From positions 3,286,001 to 3,350,000 of the forward strand of contig NZ_CP055481.1 of NCBI RefSeq assembly GCF_013705725.1: 64,000 nt of DNA. The letters run 5' to 3'. Both the position numbers and the translations under genes were made by a program. This document shows, in pieces, positions 32,980 to 42,170 of this stretch. Below the pieces are notes generated by a model that saw only the letters and a program-made list of their open reading frames with translations, made no database searches and was not told the origin of the DNA. The DNA comes from Klebsiella sp. RHBSTW-00484 (lineage in GTDB: Bacteria > Pseudomonadota > Gammaproteobacteria > Enterobacterales > Enterobacteriaceae). Position 1 is the stretch's first letter. Each line of letters begins with the position of its first letter.

Positions 32980-34149
32980 TCAGGTGAGAGAATCGGGGGT
33001 ATCGGCGCGCATCCACGCGCAAAGGTTTTTCAACATCGCCATACAGCGTTCCATCTGGGAGATGCTGATATACTCGTCCGCCTTATGGCCCTGCTCCATG
33101 CTGCCCGGCCCGCAAATGAGGGTCGCAATGCCCGCCTCATCAAACAGGCCGCCTTCGGTACCGTAGGCAACCGTTGTGAGACTGTCGTTGCCGCACCACT
33201 GCGCCAGCCAGCGGGCAAAGTCCGACTGCGGGTCGCTCAACAGTCCCGGATAGTAGCTCAGCGGCTGGAAACGGATATCGCAACTCTGCGCCACCTTGCG
33301 CATCGCCGGGAGAAGATGCTCGCGGGCATAATCGCCCAGGGCGTCTGTCACCGACTGTGGTCGGGTGCCGGGCAAATAGCGGATTTCAAAATCAAACCAA
33401 CAGGATTGTGGGACGATATTCAGCGCAGCGCCGCCGTGGAGGGTTCCCACCTGCAGCGTGCCAGATGGCGGGGAAAACCGGCTGTCCTGTTGCTGCGCGA
33501 AGCTTTCACCCAGCGTATCCAGCCGGTTAATCAGCTTCGCCGCATAGCTGATCGCATTAACCCCTTGCGGAGCATAAGCTGAGTGACAGGCGTGCCCCTC
33601 CACGCAGCAGCGCATGGCGAGTTTGCCTTTGTGCCCATAGACCGGACGCATTTCTGTCGGCTCGCCGATAATGCACAGCGCCGGTTTCTCAGCCGACGCG
33701 CGGAGAAAATCCACCAGGCTGCGCACGCCCAGACAGCCGACTTCCTCATCATAAGAAAACGCCAGATGCAGCGGCATTCGCAGCGGCGCGGCAAGAAACG
33801 CCTCCAGCGATGCCAGCACGCAGGCGATAAACCCTTTCATATCCGTGCTGCCGCGACCGTAATAGCGCTCGTCGCGTTCGGTCAGCGCAAACGGCGACAC
33901 CGTCCACGCCTGGCCATCCACCGGCACCACGTCGGTATGGCCGGAGAGCATCACGCCGCCGGGACCCGACGGGCCGATTCGGGCATACAAGTTCGCTTTG
34001 CGCCCTTCGTCATCATAAAACAGCTGTGACGCTATGCCGCGCGCGTGCAAAAAGTCGGCGACCCAGGTAATCAGTGCCAGATTCGACTCGCGGCTGGTGG
34101 TATCAAACGTCAGCAGCTCTCCGAGGATCTCCCGCAGGCGATTACTCAT
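32980..34149 (-). CDS. M20-family deacylase (ArgE-like)
   Basis: A 389-residue zinc amidohydrolase of the acetylornithine deacetylase type. Metal and catalytic motifs are SGHTDVVPVDGQ (His, Asp), GRGSTDMKGF (bridging Asp) and SYDEEVGCLG (catalytic and metal Glu). It probably removes an N-acyl group from an amino-acid-like substrate. The start at 34149 overlaps the DUF1028 stop by 8 nt, so upstream in-frame codons are ignored. Confidence 0.87.
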   Translation of the reverse strand: MSNRLREILGELLTFDTTSRESNLALITWVADFLHARGIASQLFYDDEGRKANLYARIGPSGPGGVMLSGHTDVVPVDGQAWTVSPFALTERDERYYGRGSTDMKGFIACVLASLEAFLAAPLRMPLHLAFSYDEEVGCLGVRSLVDFLRASAEKPALCIIGEPTEMRPVYGHKGKLAMRCCVEGHACHSAYAPQGVNAISYAAKLINRLDTLGESFAQQQDSRFSPPSGTLQVGTLHGGAALNIVPQSCWFDFEIRYLPGTRPQSVTDALGDYAREHLLPAMRKVAQSCDIRFQPLSYYPGLLSDPQSDFARWLAQWCGNDSLTTVAYGTEGGLFDEAGIATLICGPGSMEQGHKADEYISISQMERCMAMLKNLCAWMRADTPDSLT

Positions 34150-34816
34150 CGCCCGGCACCCCGTAGGTCGGCGCTTCACGCGGGTCCAACGCGCGGGTGA
34201 TGTACGCTTCCATTTGCGGCTCATAGGCCCGCCACAAGGCTTCCAGCGCCGCCACCGGGTTCTCCTCCGCCCAGTCCACGCGTAAATCAACGACTGGCCA
34301 GGCGTAATCTTCCACCACTTTCAGCGCCGCCGAGTGCTCCGGCCCCGCTTCGCCGCCCGCGTCAATTCCCGCCTGTAGAGCCGTAATCAAACGGCTGGCC
34401 AGTTCACCGGTAGCGCCTTCGAACGCCGCCGTCATAGCGATAATGACCTGCGGGTTGGCGAGCATATTTCCCGCCGCCACGCAGTTCTCGCCCTGCGCCA
34501 CCTGCCAGATACCCAGCGTATGCTCGCCGCTGAAAACAGCGCTTTCACCGCTGGCGTCGATCACCACCACCTGGCGATAATCACTAAATCGGTCTTCGCC
34601 CAGCGCCTGCTTCAGGGCCTGCTCCGGGGGGAGCCCCGCTTCCAGCCCGGCAAGGATCTGCGGCCCAAGCGCGGGCAGCGTAATATTCTGGCTGGATACC
34701 GCGCCAACGCCAGGTAGCAGCCATGGGCAGCGAGCGCCGACGGCAATGCTCGACGAGCTAATCGCGATCCCTAGCTGACCTGATTCCGGGCACAAGGCGG
34801 AAATAGAAATGGTCAT
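34142..34816 (-). CDS. DUF1028 family protein
   Basis: A 224-residue protein beginning MTISISALCPESGQLGIAIS, the typical DUF1028 N-terminus with an Ntn-hydrolase-like fold. Members commonly lie beside RidA and M20 peptidase genes in amino-acid catabolic clusters, as here. The ATG overlaps the RidA stop (ATGA). No catalytic role is established. Confidence 0.82.
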   Translation of the reverse strand: MTISISALCPESGQLGIAISSSSIAVGARCPWLLPGVGAVSSQNITLPALGPQILAGLEAGLPPEQALKQALGEDRFSDYRQVVVIDASGESAVFSGEHTLGIWQVAQGENCVAAGNMLANPQVIIAMTAAFEGATGELASRLITALQAGIDAGGEAGPEHSAALKVVEDYAWPVVDLRVDWAEENPVAALEALWRAYEPQMEAYITRALDPREAPTYGVPGDE

Positions 34817-35247
34817 AACGCCCCCTGTTCATTCCAGTCATCAGGTATCACCGCCGTGACATCAATTTCCATCAGCCACTGCGGCTGCGCGAGAGCCGAC
34901 ACCACCACGCCGGTCGAAATCGGAAACACGCCTTTCAGCCATTTACCCACTTCCTGATACACCGGCTCGCGATAGCGCGGGTCGATAAGGTAGGTCGTCG
35001 TTTTGACGATATGCGTCAGATCGCTTCCGGCCTCTTCCAGCAGCTGCTTAACGTTTTTCATCGCCTGCTCCGCCTGAGCGCGCGGGTCGCCAAGACCCAT
35101 CAGGTTGCCGTCAAAATCAGTTCCGACCTGGCCACGAACGTAAACGGTATTGCCTGCGCGTACCGCCTGGCACAGATCGTTGTTGAGCGTCTGATTCGGG
35201 TAGGTCTCTTTGGTGTTAAACATCCGAATGCGGGTATGTGTTGGCAT
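34813..35247 (-). CDS. RidA-family imine/enamine deaminase-like protein
   Basis: A 144-residue Rid/YjgF/YER057c/UK114-family protein, with the signature VRGQVGTDFDGNLMGLGD and the later LMEIDVTAVIP. Rid proteins hydrolyse reactive imines formed by amino-acid or amine oxidation, which fits the flavin monooxygenase just upstream. GAGGA lies before the ATG at 35247; the open frame further upstream belongs to the FMO gene. Confidence 0.85.
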   Translation of the reverse strand: MPTHTRIRMFNTKETYPNQTLNNDLCQAVRAGNTVYVRGQVGTDFDGNLMGLGDPRAQAEQAMKNVKQLLEEAGSDLTHIVKTTTYLIDPRYREPVYQEVGKWLKGVFPISTGVVVSALAQPQWLMEIDVTAVIPDDWNEQGAL

Positions 35248-35270
35248 ATTTTTCGTCCTCAAATCAGGCA

Positions 35271-36530
35271 TTAGCAGGAGGGTTGGTAGTGTTGATACTG
35301 GCGCTGAATGGCAATCTGATCGGCGATATATTTCGCATCGTGCCATACGCCCCAGATAAAGGTTGAGCCACGACGAGAAAGCCAGGGTAAGCCAAGGAAA
35401 TAGACGCCCGGTTCGCTGGAGACACCGCGATGATGCTGCGGACGCTGCTGTTCATTGAAGGCGTCCACCTTCAGCCAGCGGTAATCGGTGGTATAGCCGG
35501 TGGCCCAAATAATGCTGCGCACGCCCGCTTTTTGCAGGTCGAGTTCAGCGAGCGGATGGGTCAGGCAATCAGGGTCGGGCAGGAAGAAGCGTGCCTCCGG
35601 CTCTTCTGGCAGCGTCAATCCGTTGCGGGCAATATAGTCATCGGCGGCATCGAGCAGCGCCAGATAGGAGGCGTCACCAAGGCGAATATTGTCCGCCAGA
35701 TCGTCGCGGAAGAAGGCTTTCCCCTCGGTAAAGGATTGGGTTTGGCCAACCAGGGTAATGCCCTGGTGCGCCAGTTGTCGGAAATCGACGGTATTTCCGC
35801 CCCGCGCGCCGCTGACCGCAATCGTCACGTGCTCTTTTCCAGGTTGGTTGGCTGGCGCATCCCACAGTCCTAATACTCCCAGCCACCAGCAAAAATCACG
35901 CTGACGGTAGCGGCGCGGCGGGCGATCGTGTGCGCCAACGGACAACCACACCGCGCGCCCTGCCCGGCGTAACTCATCAGCGATTTGCACGCCGGAAGAG
36001 CCTGCGCCAACCACCAGCACGCCACCTTCCGGGAGGTGCTGCGGATTGTAATATTGCGCAGAATGAATTTGATGAACTGCGCTATCCTGCGGCGCGATAG
36101 CCGGGATCGTCGGGCGCTGGAATGGCCCGGTGGCGGCGACGATGCGCTGAGCCTCGATGATTCCCTGCGATGTCTCGACACGAAAGCCCGGACGCCCGTC
36201 TAAACGTTCAGCGCTGAACACCTCAACGCCGGTGCGTATCGGGGCATTAAACGTTTTGGCATAAGCGGCGAAGTAGTCGGCGATCTGCTCTTTGGCGACA
36301 AAACTGTCGGCATCGCAGCCGGGAAACGTCATGCCGGGAAACCGATCGTGCCAGGCAGGTCCATTGGCGACCAGCGAATCCCAGCGGCCGCTGCGCCAGG
36401 CCTCAGCGATGCGTTTTTTTTCCAGTAACAGATGGGGGACGCCGTGATGGGTCAGATGCTCGCTCATCGCGACGCCTGCCTGTCCCGCGCCAACCACCAG
36501 GGTATCGATTTCTGTAATCTGCTCTGTCAT
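35271..36530 (-). CDS. Flavin-dependent monooxygenase (FMO/BVMO-like)
   Basis: A 419-residue two-dinucleotide flavoprotein. The FAD motif is VVGAGQAGVAMSEHL (about residues 11-25), the NADPH motif is VVGAGSSGVQIADELRRAG (about 173-191) and WATGYTTDYRW is the late FMO motif. It probably oxygenates a nitrogen or other heteroatom of the cluster's substrate. AAGGA lies before the ATG. It leads the five-gene minus-strand arm. Confidence 0.85.
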   Translation of the reverse strand: MTEQITEIDTLVVGAGQAGVAMSEHLTHHGVPHLLLEKKRIAEAWRSGRWDSLVANGPAWHDRFPGMTFPGCDADSFVAKEQIADYFAAYAKTFNAPIRTGVEVFSAERLDGRPGFRVETSQGIIEAQRIVAATGPFQRPTIPAIAPQDSAVHQIHSAQYYNPQHLPEGGVLVVGAGSSGVQIADELRRAGRAVWLSVGAHDRPPRRYRQRDFCWWLGVLGLWDAPANQPGKEHVTIAVSGARGGNTVDFRQLAHQGITLVGQTQSFTEGKAFFRDDLADNIRLGDASYLALLDAADDYIARNGLTLPEEPEARFFLPDPDCLTHPLAELDLQKAGVRSIIWATGYTTDYRWLKVDAFNEQQRPQHHRGVSSEPGVYFLGLPWLSRRGSTFIWGVWHDAKYIADQIAIQRQYQHYQPSC

Positions 36531-36699
36531 TTCTGTGTCCTTCAAGCACGGTTGTCCGGCTATTTGCCGGAATTGACAGAACTCAGGTTAAGTAAGTGTG
36601 ATGAAATGGTAAAATATTATAAAACGTTCCTCTGAATAGAAATTTATGAGGCTATATAAACAATAAAAAATAATGCTTCCTGTTAGCAAAATAAAATAA

Positions 36700-37614
36700 T
36701 CAGACCTGATGCGGCGTTAACTCAATGCTGCGACAATAATCCATAAAGAGCTGCGTCGGGCGCGTGGGTTCATTATTTGTCAGATGTGCCATAATTAATG
36801 TGGATGCCGGCATTTCATCGGCAATATCCAGCTGCACCAGCTTTTCACCATCATAGGTTATATCGCAAAGCGGGCGGGTAACCAGTACCGAAAAGCCTAA
36901 TCCCTGCCCGACCATGCAGCGCACCATTTCAATAGATGGCGAACTGTAGGCAACTTCCGGGTGATAACCTTTCTCTTTAAATATCGAGACAAAATAGTTT
37001 TTGCTGGGAACCGCATCGAGCAAAATCATCGGTTCCCGGCTTAACTCCTGAAGCGTGACGCATTTTTTCTGCGCCAGCGGATGAGACGCAGGCAACAAAG
37101 CATAAGGTTTATGCGGCGCATTCAGCAGCTCTTTATGAATGGAGTGCCCTAATTCCAGATCGTAGACCAGCGCCAGATCGAATCGCCCACGGTGCAGGCC
37201 ATGCATCAGTTCGTGCTGTTCGCCATCGTAAAGCTGGAGGGTGATTTCGGGATACATTTTTTTAAACCCGGCCACCAGCTTTGGCATATACAACGGCGCA
37301 ACGGATTCAAAGCAACCCACAGAAATAGTCCCGGAAACCAGCTCTTTATCCGCCCGCGAATTCTGTTCAAACTCATACGACAGCCGCAGTAGCTCTTTGG
37401 CTTTATCGTAGAAACGCCGTCCGCCAGAGGTCAGGGAAACGCCCTGCGCATGATGGCGGATAAACAATTGCTGGTCGAAAGTGCTTTCAAGGTTTTTAAT
37501 CGCAATCGAGATTGATGGCTGAGCAATGTGCAGCTGGCGGGAGGCCTCGGCAATACTCTCCGTTTCCACCACCGTCACGAAATACTTTAGTTGTTTGAGG
37601 GTAAATCGGTTCAT
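36700..37614 (-). CDS. LysR-family regulator of the catabolic cluster
   Basis: A 304-residue LysR regulator; the winged HTH is ESIAEASRQLHIAQPSISIA (about residues 19-38), followed by the effector domain. It stands between the two divergently transcribed arms, the position expected of their regulator. An AAAATATT motif recurs in the three nearby intergenic stretches (36610, 37630, 37707) and may be its site, though LysR binding has not been shown. Start at 37614 (MNRFTLKQLKYFV). Confidence 0.9.
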   Translation of the reverse strand: MNRFTLKQLKYFVTVVETESIAEASRQLHIAQPSISIAIKNLESTFDQQLFIRHHAQGVSLTSGGRRFYDKAKELLRLSYEFEQNSRADKELVSGTISVGCFESVAPLYMPKLVAGFKKMYPEITLQLYDGEQHELMHGLHRGRFDLALVYDLELGHSIHKELLNAPHKPYALLPASHPLAQKKCVTLQELSREPMILLDAVPSKNYFVSIFKEKGYHPEVAYSSPSIEMVRCMVGQGLGFSVLVTRPLCDITYDGEKLVQLDIADEMPASTLIMAHLTNNEPTRPTQLFMDYCRSIELTPHQV

Positions 37615-38100
37615 AGCATCACCATTGATAAAATATTGTCTTACTGCAATCAGGCTTAGTTTTCCGATATGCAACTTGCAAGCCTCGTGCCATACCGATT
37701 TTGATTAAAATATTGATTGGCCAGTCGCTAACTCTATTTCTTCGCTTCTTATTTCTCGGGCGATATTTACCGGATTGCACCATAACGTCTCGCGCTGCAC
37801 CTTATTGGCTCACAACACGCCCCACTATTGCGCAAATTTTCATCTCATGGGAAATTCGGGTTAAAAATAACAGTGATTGTTTTTAAGTTGTTTCAATACT
37901 GTTTCGCATTAATTGCGTTGAATTACTTAAGGTTAATATTACTGTATAGTTTTTTTAAACTTAAAGACCAAAAATTTACTAATTGCCTCCAGTGGAATAC
38001 TGCCAGCATAGTGTCATTGCAATATGAACGCTGGCGACTCCCCATTTTAGAACATTGGAATCGCCTTAATTTCCGTTAATGATGGCGAGTGAAATAGCCC
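37615..38100. other. Divergent control region of the catabolic cluster
   Basis: 486 bp between the LysR gene and the ABC transporter gene. It is AT-rich and carries two copies of AAAATATTG (37630-37638 and 37707-37715). An 83-codon ORF here (37828-38079) has no ribosome-binding site and is not supported. Confidence 0.45.
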
Positions 38101-39621
38101 ATGACGTTTAACTGGAACTATATGTTAAGCCTGCTCAGCGATGTCGATTTTTGGCAGGCCACCTGGACCGTCATCAAATTAAGTTTGCTGACCTGGGCTT
38201 TCAGTATTGTGCTGGGATTTATTCTGGCGCTGGCAAAACAGTCGCCGCGCAAGCTGTTTAATGTGCCTGCCCGCCTCTATATCTGGCTGTTTCGCAGTAT
38301 GCCGCTGCTGGTGCTGCTGATTTTTGTCTACAACATGCCCCAGGCGCTGCCGTCATTTGCGCCGGTGCTGAATGACCCGTTCTGGGCCGGGCTGCTGGCG
38401 ATGGTACTTAGCGAGGCCGCCTACATCGCTGAAATCCATCGCGGCGGGCTGCTGTCGATCCCGAAAGGGCAAAGCGAAGCCGCTCGCGCACTCGGACTGC
38501 GCTATGCCGGAACCCAGTGGCGGGTGGTGATCCCACAGGCGCTGCGCGTGGCCCTGCCTGCATTGGCCAATGAGTATATTGCCATCGTCAAGCTCAGCTC
38601 GCTGGTATCGGTCATATCTCTGACCGAAATCTTAATGGTCGGCCAGCGCCTCTATTCGCAGAATTTCCTGGTGATGGAGACCATGGCGGCGGTGGCGTTT
38701 TATTACATCCTGATCGTCACAGTCTTTGATTTCCTGCTCAAACGCCTGGAGACCTGGCTCGATGTCACTCAGCGCAAAACCACGCGCCCGGTGGATGAGG
38801 AAATGCAGCGACTGGCGACGGTCCGGCGTCCGGCGATGGCCCGCAGCGTCAGCGTGGCGCAGGAACCCGCGCTACAGGCCTCAAAGCTGCATAAAGCCTA
38901 TAACAATGTCGAAGTGCTGGGCGCGGTCAGCCTGCAAATTCAGCCCGGTGAGGTAGTTTCCGTTATCGGCCCGTCTGGTTCCGGTAAAACGACGCTGATT
39001 CGCCTGCTAAACGGTCTTGAGCAGATCGATAACGGTGAGATCAAAATCAACGGACAACCTTTTATTCACCTGGATCGGCAGGGACAACAGAAGCCGCGTT
39101 TTATGGAGAACAGCGAACATCGCCAGAATATCGGCATGGTATTCCAGAGCTTCAACCTGTTCCCCCACCTGACCGTTCTCGGCAACCTGCTGCTGGCGCC
39201 GCGCTATCACCATCTGGCCAGCGAAGGCGAGCTGAAACAGCACGCCTGCGAACTGCTGCATAAAGTCGGCATGCTGGAACACGCGTGGAAGTATCCGCAT
39301 CAGCTTTCCGGCGGCCAGCAGCAGCGGGTAGCGATTGCCCGCGCGCTGATGATGCGCCCGCAAATTATGCTGTTTGATGAACCGACCTCGGCGCTGGATC
39401 CGGAAAAAGTTAACGAGGTGCTACAGGTTATCGAATCGCTGGCTCATGAAGGCATCACCATGGTGATCGTCACCCATGAGATGAACTTTGCCTTCAAGGT
39501 TTCCGACCGAATTGTGTTTATGGAAAAAGGTCGCGTGGTCTGCGACGACACGCCTGCGGCAATGCGCGACGGCCAACACCCGCGCGTGGATGCCTTCCTG
39601 AAAGATGTCTCTTTGGCTTAA
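38101..39621 (+). CDS. Amino-acid ABC transporter, permease fused to ATPase
   Basis: A 506-residue fusion. Residues about 1-225 form a HisM/GlnP-type permease (membrane helices and the EAA-like loop [18 protein letters not shown]); a linker leads to a GlnQ/HisP-type ATPase from about 262 with Walker [10 protein letters not shown] (about 288), signature LSGGQQQR (about 401) and Walker [13 protein letters not shown] (about 421). Permease and ATPase are usually separate; fused forms are known but uncommon. It works with the binding protein two genes downstream to import a polar amino-acid-like compound. Confidence 0.9.
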   Translation: MTFNWNYMLSLLSDVDFWQATWTVIKLSLLTWAFSIVLGFILALAKQSPRKLFNVPARLYIWLFRSMPLLVLLIFVYNMPQALPSFAPVLNDPFWAGLLAMVLSEAAYIAEIHRGGLLSIPKGQSEAARALGLRYAGTQWRVVIPQALRVALPALANEYIAIVKLSSLVSVISLTEILMVGQRLYSQNFLVMETMAAVAFYYILIVTVFDFLLKRLETWLDVTQRKTTRPVDEEMQRLATVRRPAMARSVSVAQEPALQASKLHKAYNNVEVLGAVSLQIQPGEVVSVIGPSGSGKTTLIRLLNGLEQIDNGEIKINGQPFIHLDRQGQQKPRFMENSEHRQNIGMVFQSFNLFPHLTVLGNLLLAPRYHHLASEGELKQHACELLHKVGMLEHAWKYPHQLSGGQQQRVAIARALMMRPQIMLFDEPTSALDPEKVNEVLQVIESLAHEGITMVIVTHEMNFAFKVSDRIVFMEKGRVVCDDTPAAMRDGQHPRVDAFLKDVSLA

Positions 39622-39648
39622 CGCCTCCGTTCCTCAAAGGAGAAGATT

Positions 39649-40521
39649 ATGATTGCGCAGTGGCAAATCGAACAGTTTCATCAGCAGGGTTTTCTGGTCG
39701 TCGAAGAGGTGCTTAACGCAGAGGAGGTCGCCCTGTTGCAAGCCGATTTCGACGCCTGGGTCGAAGAGAGTCGGCAGCATAGCGAAGTCTGGGGGGAAAC
39801 TCTCGACGGTCGACCGCGTTTCGATCTGGAAAACGATCATGCGGCCCACCACCCTTCGCTGCGCCGGGTAAGTTCGCCCACGGAGATTTCCGCCGCCTTC
39901 CGCCACGCCGCGCTAGATTCAAAGATGGCGGCGATTGCCGGTCAGCTTATCGGCGGCAGCGGAACGCGTTTTCATCACAGCAAAATTAACTCCAAACTGC
40001 CGCACACCGCAACGCAGGTAAAATGGCATCAGGATTTTCTGTTTACCCCGCACAGTAACGACAACATCATCACCGCCCTGCTAATGGTCAGTGAAGTGAC
40101 GCCGGAAAATGGCCCGCTCAACGTGGTGCCGGGCAGCCATCAGGGACCGCTGTGGTCCCACTGGCAAAACGCGCGCTTTACCGGCTCGGTGGACCCGCAG
40201 GTTGAAGCGGCCCACTGCCAACAGCCGCAAGCCTGTTTTGGGCCATCGGGATCGGTATGTTTTATGCACACTCGCCTGCTCCACGCCTCCAGCCCGAATG
40301 AAACCGACCTGCCGCGTACGCTGTTTATCAGCGTGTATGCCGCGGAGGACGCCCTGCCGTATGGCGAAAATCCGCTGCCCAGCATTCATGCCGGGCAGAT
40401 GGTTGCCGGTGAAGAGAGCGGCCTGGTGCGCAGTACCGTTAATCATTTACGCCTGCCGCAAAAACCGCGCGGCGCATCCTTTTTCGTCCAGCAGGCCGGT
40501 ACCGATCGCGCCAGCATGTAA
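39649..40521 (+). CDS. Phytanoyl-CoA dioxygenase (PhyH) family protein 2
   Basis: A 290-residue Fe(II)/2-oxoglutarate dioxygenase. The HxD is in VKWHQDFLFTPH and the third ligand probably in FMHTRLLHASSPN, with TLFISVYAAEDA as the end of the core. AAAGGAG is ahead of the ATG. Having a second PhyH enzyme within the transport operon suggests two consecutive hydroxylations, or two alternative substrates. Confidence 0.85.
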   Translation: MIAQWQIEQFHQQGFLVVEEVLNAEEVALLQADFDAWVEESRQHSEVWGETLDGRPRFDLENDHAAHHPSLRRVSSPTEISAAFRHAALDSKMAAIAGQLIGGSGTRFHHSKINSKLPHTATQVKWHQDFLFTPHSNDNIITALLMVSEVTPENGPLNVVPGSHQGPLWSHWQNARFTGSVDPQVEAAHCQQPQACFGPSGSVCFMHTRLLHASSPNETDLPRTLFISVYAAEDALPYGENPLPSIHAGQMVAGEESGLVRSTVNHLRLPQKPRGASFFVQQAGTDRASM

Positions 40522-40544
40522 TTTGCCCACTCCCTGGAGGTTGT

Positions 40545-41375
40545 ATGAAACGTATTAATGCTTTGCGCCCTTCTGCCCTGCTCCTTTGCGCCACCGGTGC
40601 CCTGACGTCCTTTAGCGCGCTGGCCTTCCAGCAGCCGGGAAAAATCACCGCGGGTTCGGATATGACCTTTTTCCCGTATGAATATATGGAAAACAACAAA
40701 CCCGCCGGATTCGACATCGAGTTCCTTGCCGGACTGGCGAAAACCATGGGCCGCGAGGCGGTGAATATTGATACCCGTTTTCCGAATTTAATTCCGGGCT
40801 TACAGGGCGGGCGTTTTGATATCACCAACTCGTCGATGTACATCACCGCCGAACGTCTGAAGGTTATCGATATGGTGCCCTATCTGAAGAGCGGCGAAGC
40901 GATCCTCGCGCTGAAAGGCAGCGATTATCAGCCGAAAACGCCGGAAGAGTTTTGCGGCCACAAAATTGGTTCCATGGGAGCCACCTCATGGCTGGCGCAA
41001 TTGCAAAAGCTCTCCACCGATTACTGCGTGAAAAAGGGCCTGAAGCCGATTGCGCTCAGTGAATACACCACCGACCCGCAAACCACTCAGGCGCTGCTGT
41101 CGCGGGCGGTAGAGGCGCAAATCACCGATGCGGCGGTGGCGCGCGGTGTCATTGATAAGCTTGGCGATCGGGTGGTTATCTCATCGGAAACCCTGATTTA
41201 CCCGGTGCTGAACGGTTTTGGGGTGAAAAAAGGCAACAGTGAGGTGAAGACCGCACTGGAAGAAGGCCTGAAGAAATACAGCGCCACACCGGAATACGCT
41301 GCGTTGCTGAAGAAATACAACTTCCAGGCGCCGACGCAAGAGGATCTGCAAACCCTGATGCCAAAAGCGGAGTAA
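40545..41375 (+). CDS. Amino-acid ABC transporter substrate-binding protein
   Basis: A 276-residue family 3 solute-binding protein with a signal peptide (about 1-27, cleavage near LAF). The ligand-binding start TAGSDMTFFPYEYMENNKPA is typical of polar amino-acid binders. It delivers the substrate to the fused permease/ATPase. Two Cys residues (FCGHK and DYCVKK) could form a disulphide. GGAGG precedes the ATG. Confidence 0.88.
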   Translation: MKRINALRPSALLLCATGALTSFSALAFQQPGKITAGSDMTFFPYEYMENNKPAGFDIEFLAGLAKTMGREAVNIDTRFPNLIPGLQGGRFDITNSSMYITAERLKVIDMVPYLKSGEAILALKGSDYQPKTPEEFCGHKIGSMGATSWLAQLQKLSTDYCVKKGLKPIALSEYTTDPQTTQALLSRAVEAQITDAAVARGVIDKLGDRVVISSETLIYPVLNGFGVKKGNSEVKTALEEGLKKYSATPEYAALLKKYNFQAPTQEDLQTLMPKAE

Positions 41376-41379
41376 TTGT

Positions 41380-42111
41380 ATGGCCCGGTCTTATGAAGAA
41401 CAGACGCGTATCGACCTGGCGGCTACCTTTCGCATCATCGCCCATCTCGGGATGCACGAGGCGGTGGCCAACCACTTTAGCGCGGCCATCTCGGCGGACG
41501 GCAAAAAGTTCCTGCTGAACCCGAAGTGGAAACACTTTTCGCGGATCCGCGCCAGCGATCTGCTGCTGCTGGATGCTGATGATGAAACTTGCGCCCATCG
41601 GGCGGACGTAGACGCGACGGCGTGGGCGATTCACGGGCAAATCCACCAGCGTCTACCGGAGGTGCGGGTGGTGCTGCACCTGCATCCAGTTTACACCACC
41701 AGCGTGGCTTGCCTGGAGGCGCCGCATATCCCGCCGGTTGATCAGAATACGGCGCGCTATTTTAACCGCATTGCCGTCGATACGCTTTATGGCGGCATGG
41801 CAGACACCACGGCGGAAGGTGCCCGACTGGCGTCGCTGCTGGCCGATAAGCGCCGACTGCTGATGGGCAACCACGGCGTGCTGGTAACCGCCCCGTCTAT
41901 TGGCGAGGCATTCGATGATATCTGGACGCTGGAACGCGCCTGCCAGATTCTGGTGACCGCCTGGTCAACGGGGCAGCCGCTGAAGCAACTCTCTGATGAG
42001 GTGGCGGAGAAAACCGCTCAGGATTGGGAGGGTATCGCCGACTTTTCACGTCAGCATTTCGAAGAGATGAAGCAGATAATGATCGACGCCGATCCGTCGT
42101 TGCTGGACTGA
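41380..42111 (+). CDS. Class II aldolase/adducin family protein
   Basis: A 243-residue class II aldolase-fold protein with the zinc ligands in VVLHLHPVYT and the third His in LMGNHGVLV. Such enzymes cleave or epimerise hydroxylated substrates, which fits action after hydroxylation by the PhyH proteins. It begins 5 nt after the binding protein gene, ends 59 bp from the convergent feaB gene and is the last gene of the accessory region. Confidence 0.85.
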   Translation: MARSYEEQTRIDLAATFRIIAHLGMHEAVANHFSAAISADGKKFLLNPKWKHFSRIRASDLLLLDADDETCAHRADVDATAWAIHGQIHQRLPEVRVVLHLHPVYTTSVACLEAPHIPPVDQNTARYFNRIAVDTLYGGMADTTAEGARLASLLADKRRLLMGNHGVLVTAPSIGEAFDDIWTLERACQILVTAWSTGQPLKQLSDEVAEKTAQDWEGIADFSRQHFEEMKQIMIDADPSLLD

Positions 42112-42170
42112 CGGCTTATTCCCGGAGAAAGGCGCCCGGTGAGGCGTTAGCCGCCACCGGGGAAAACGGA

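Noticed and set aside
37828..38079. 83-codon hydrophobic frame before the ABC transporter
   Set aside because: It lies in the divergent control region, lacks a ribosome-binding site and is not family-like.
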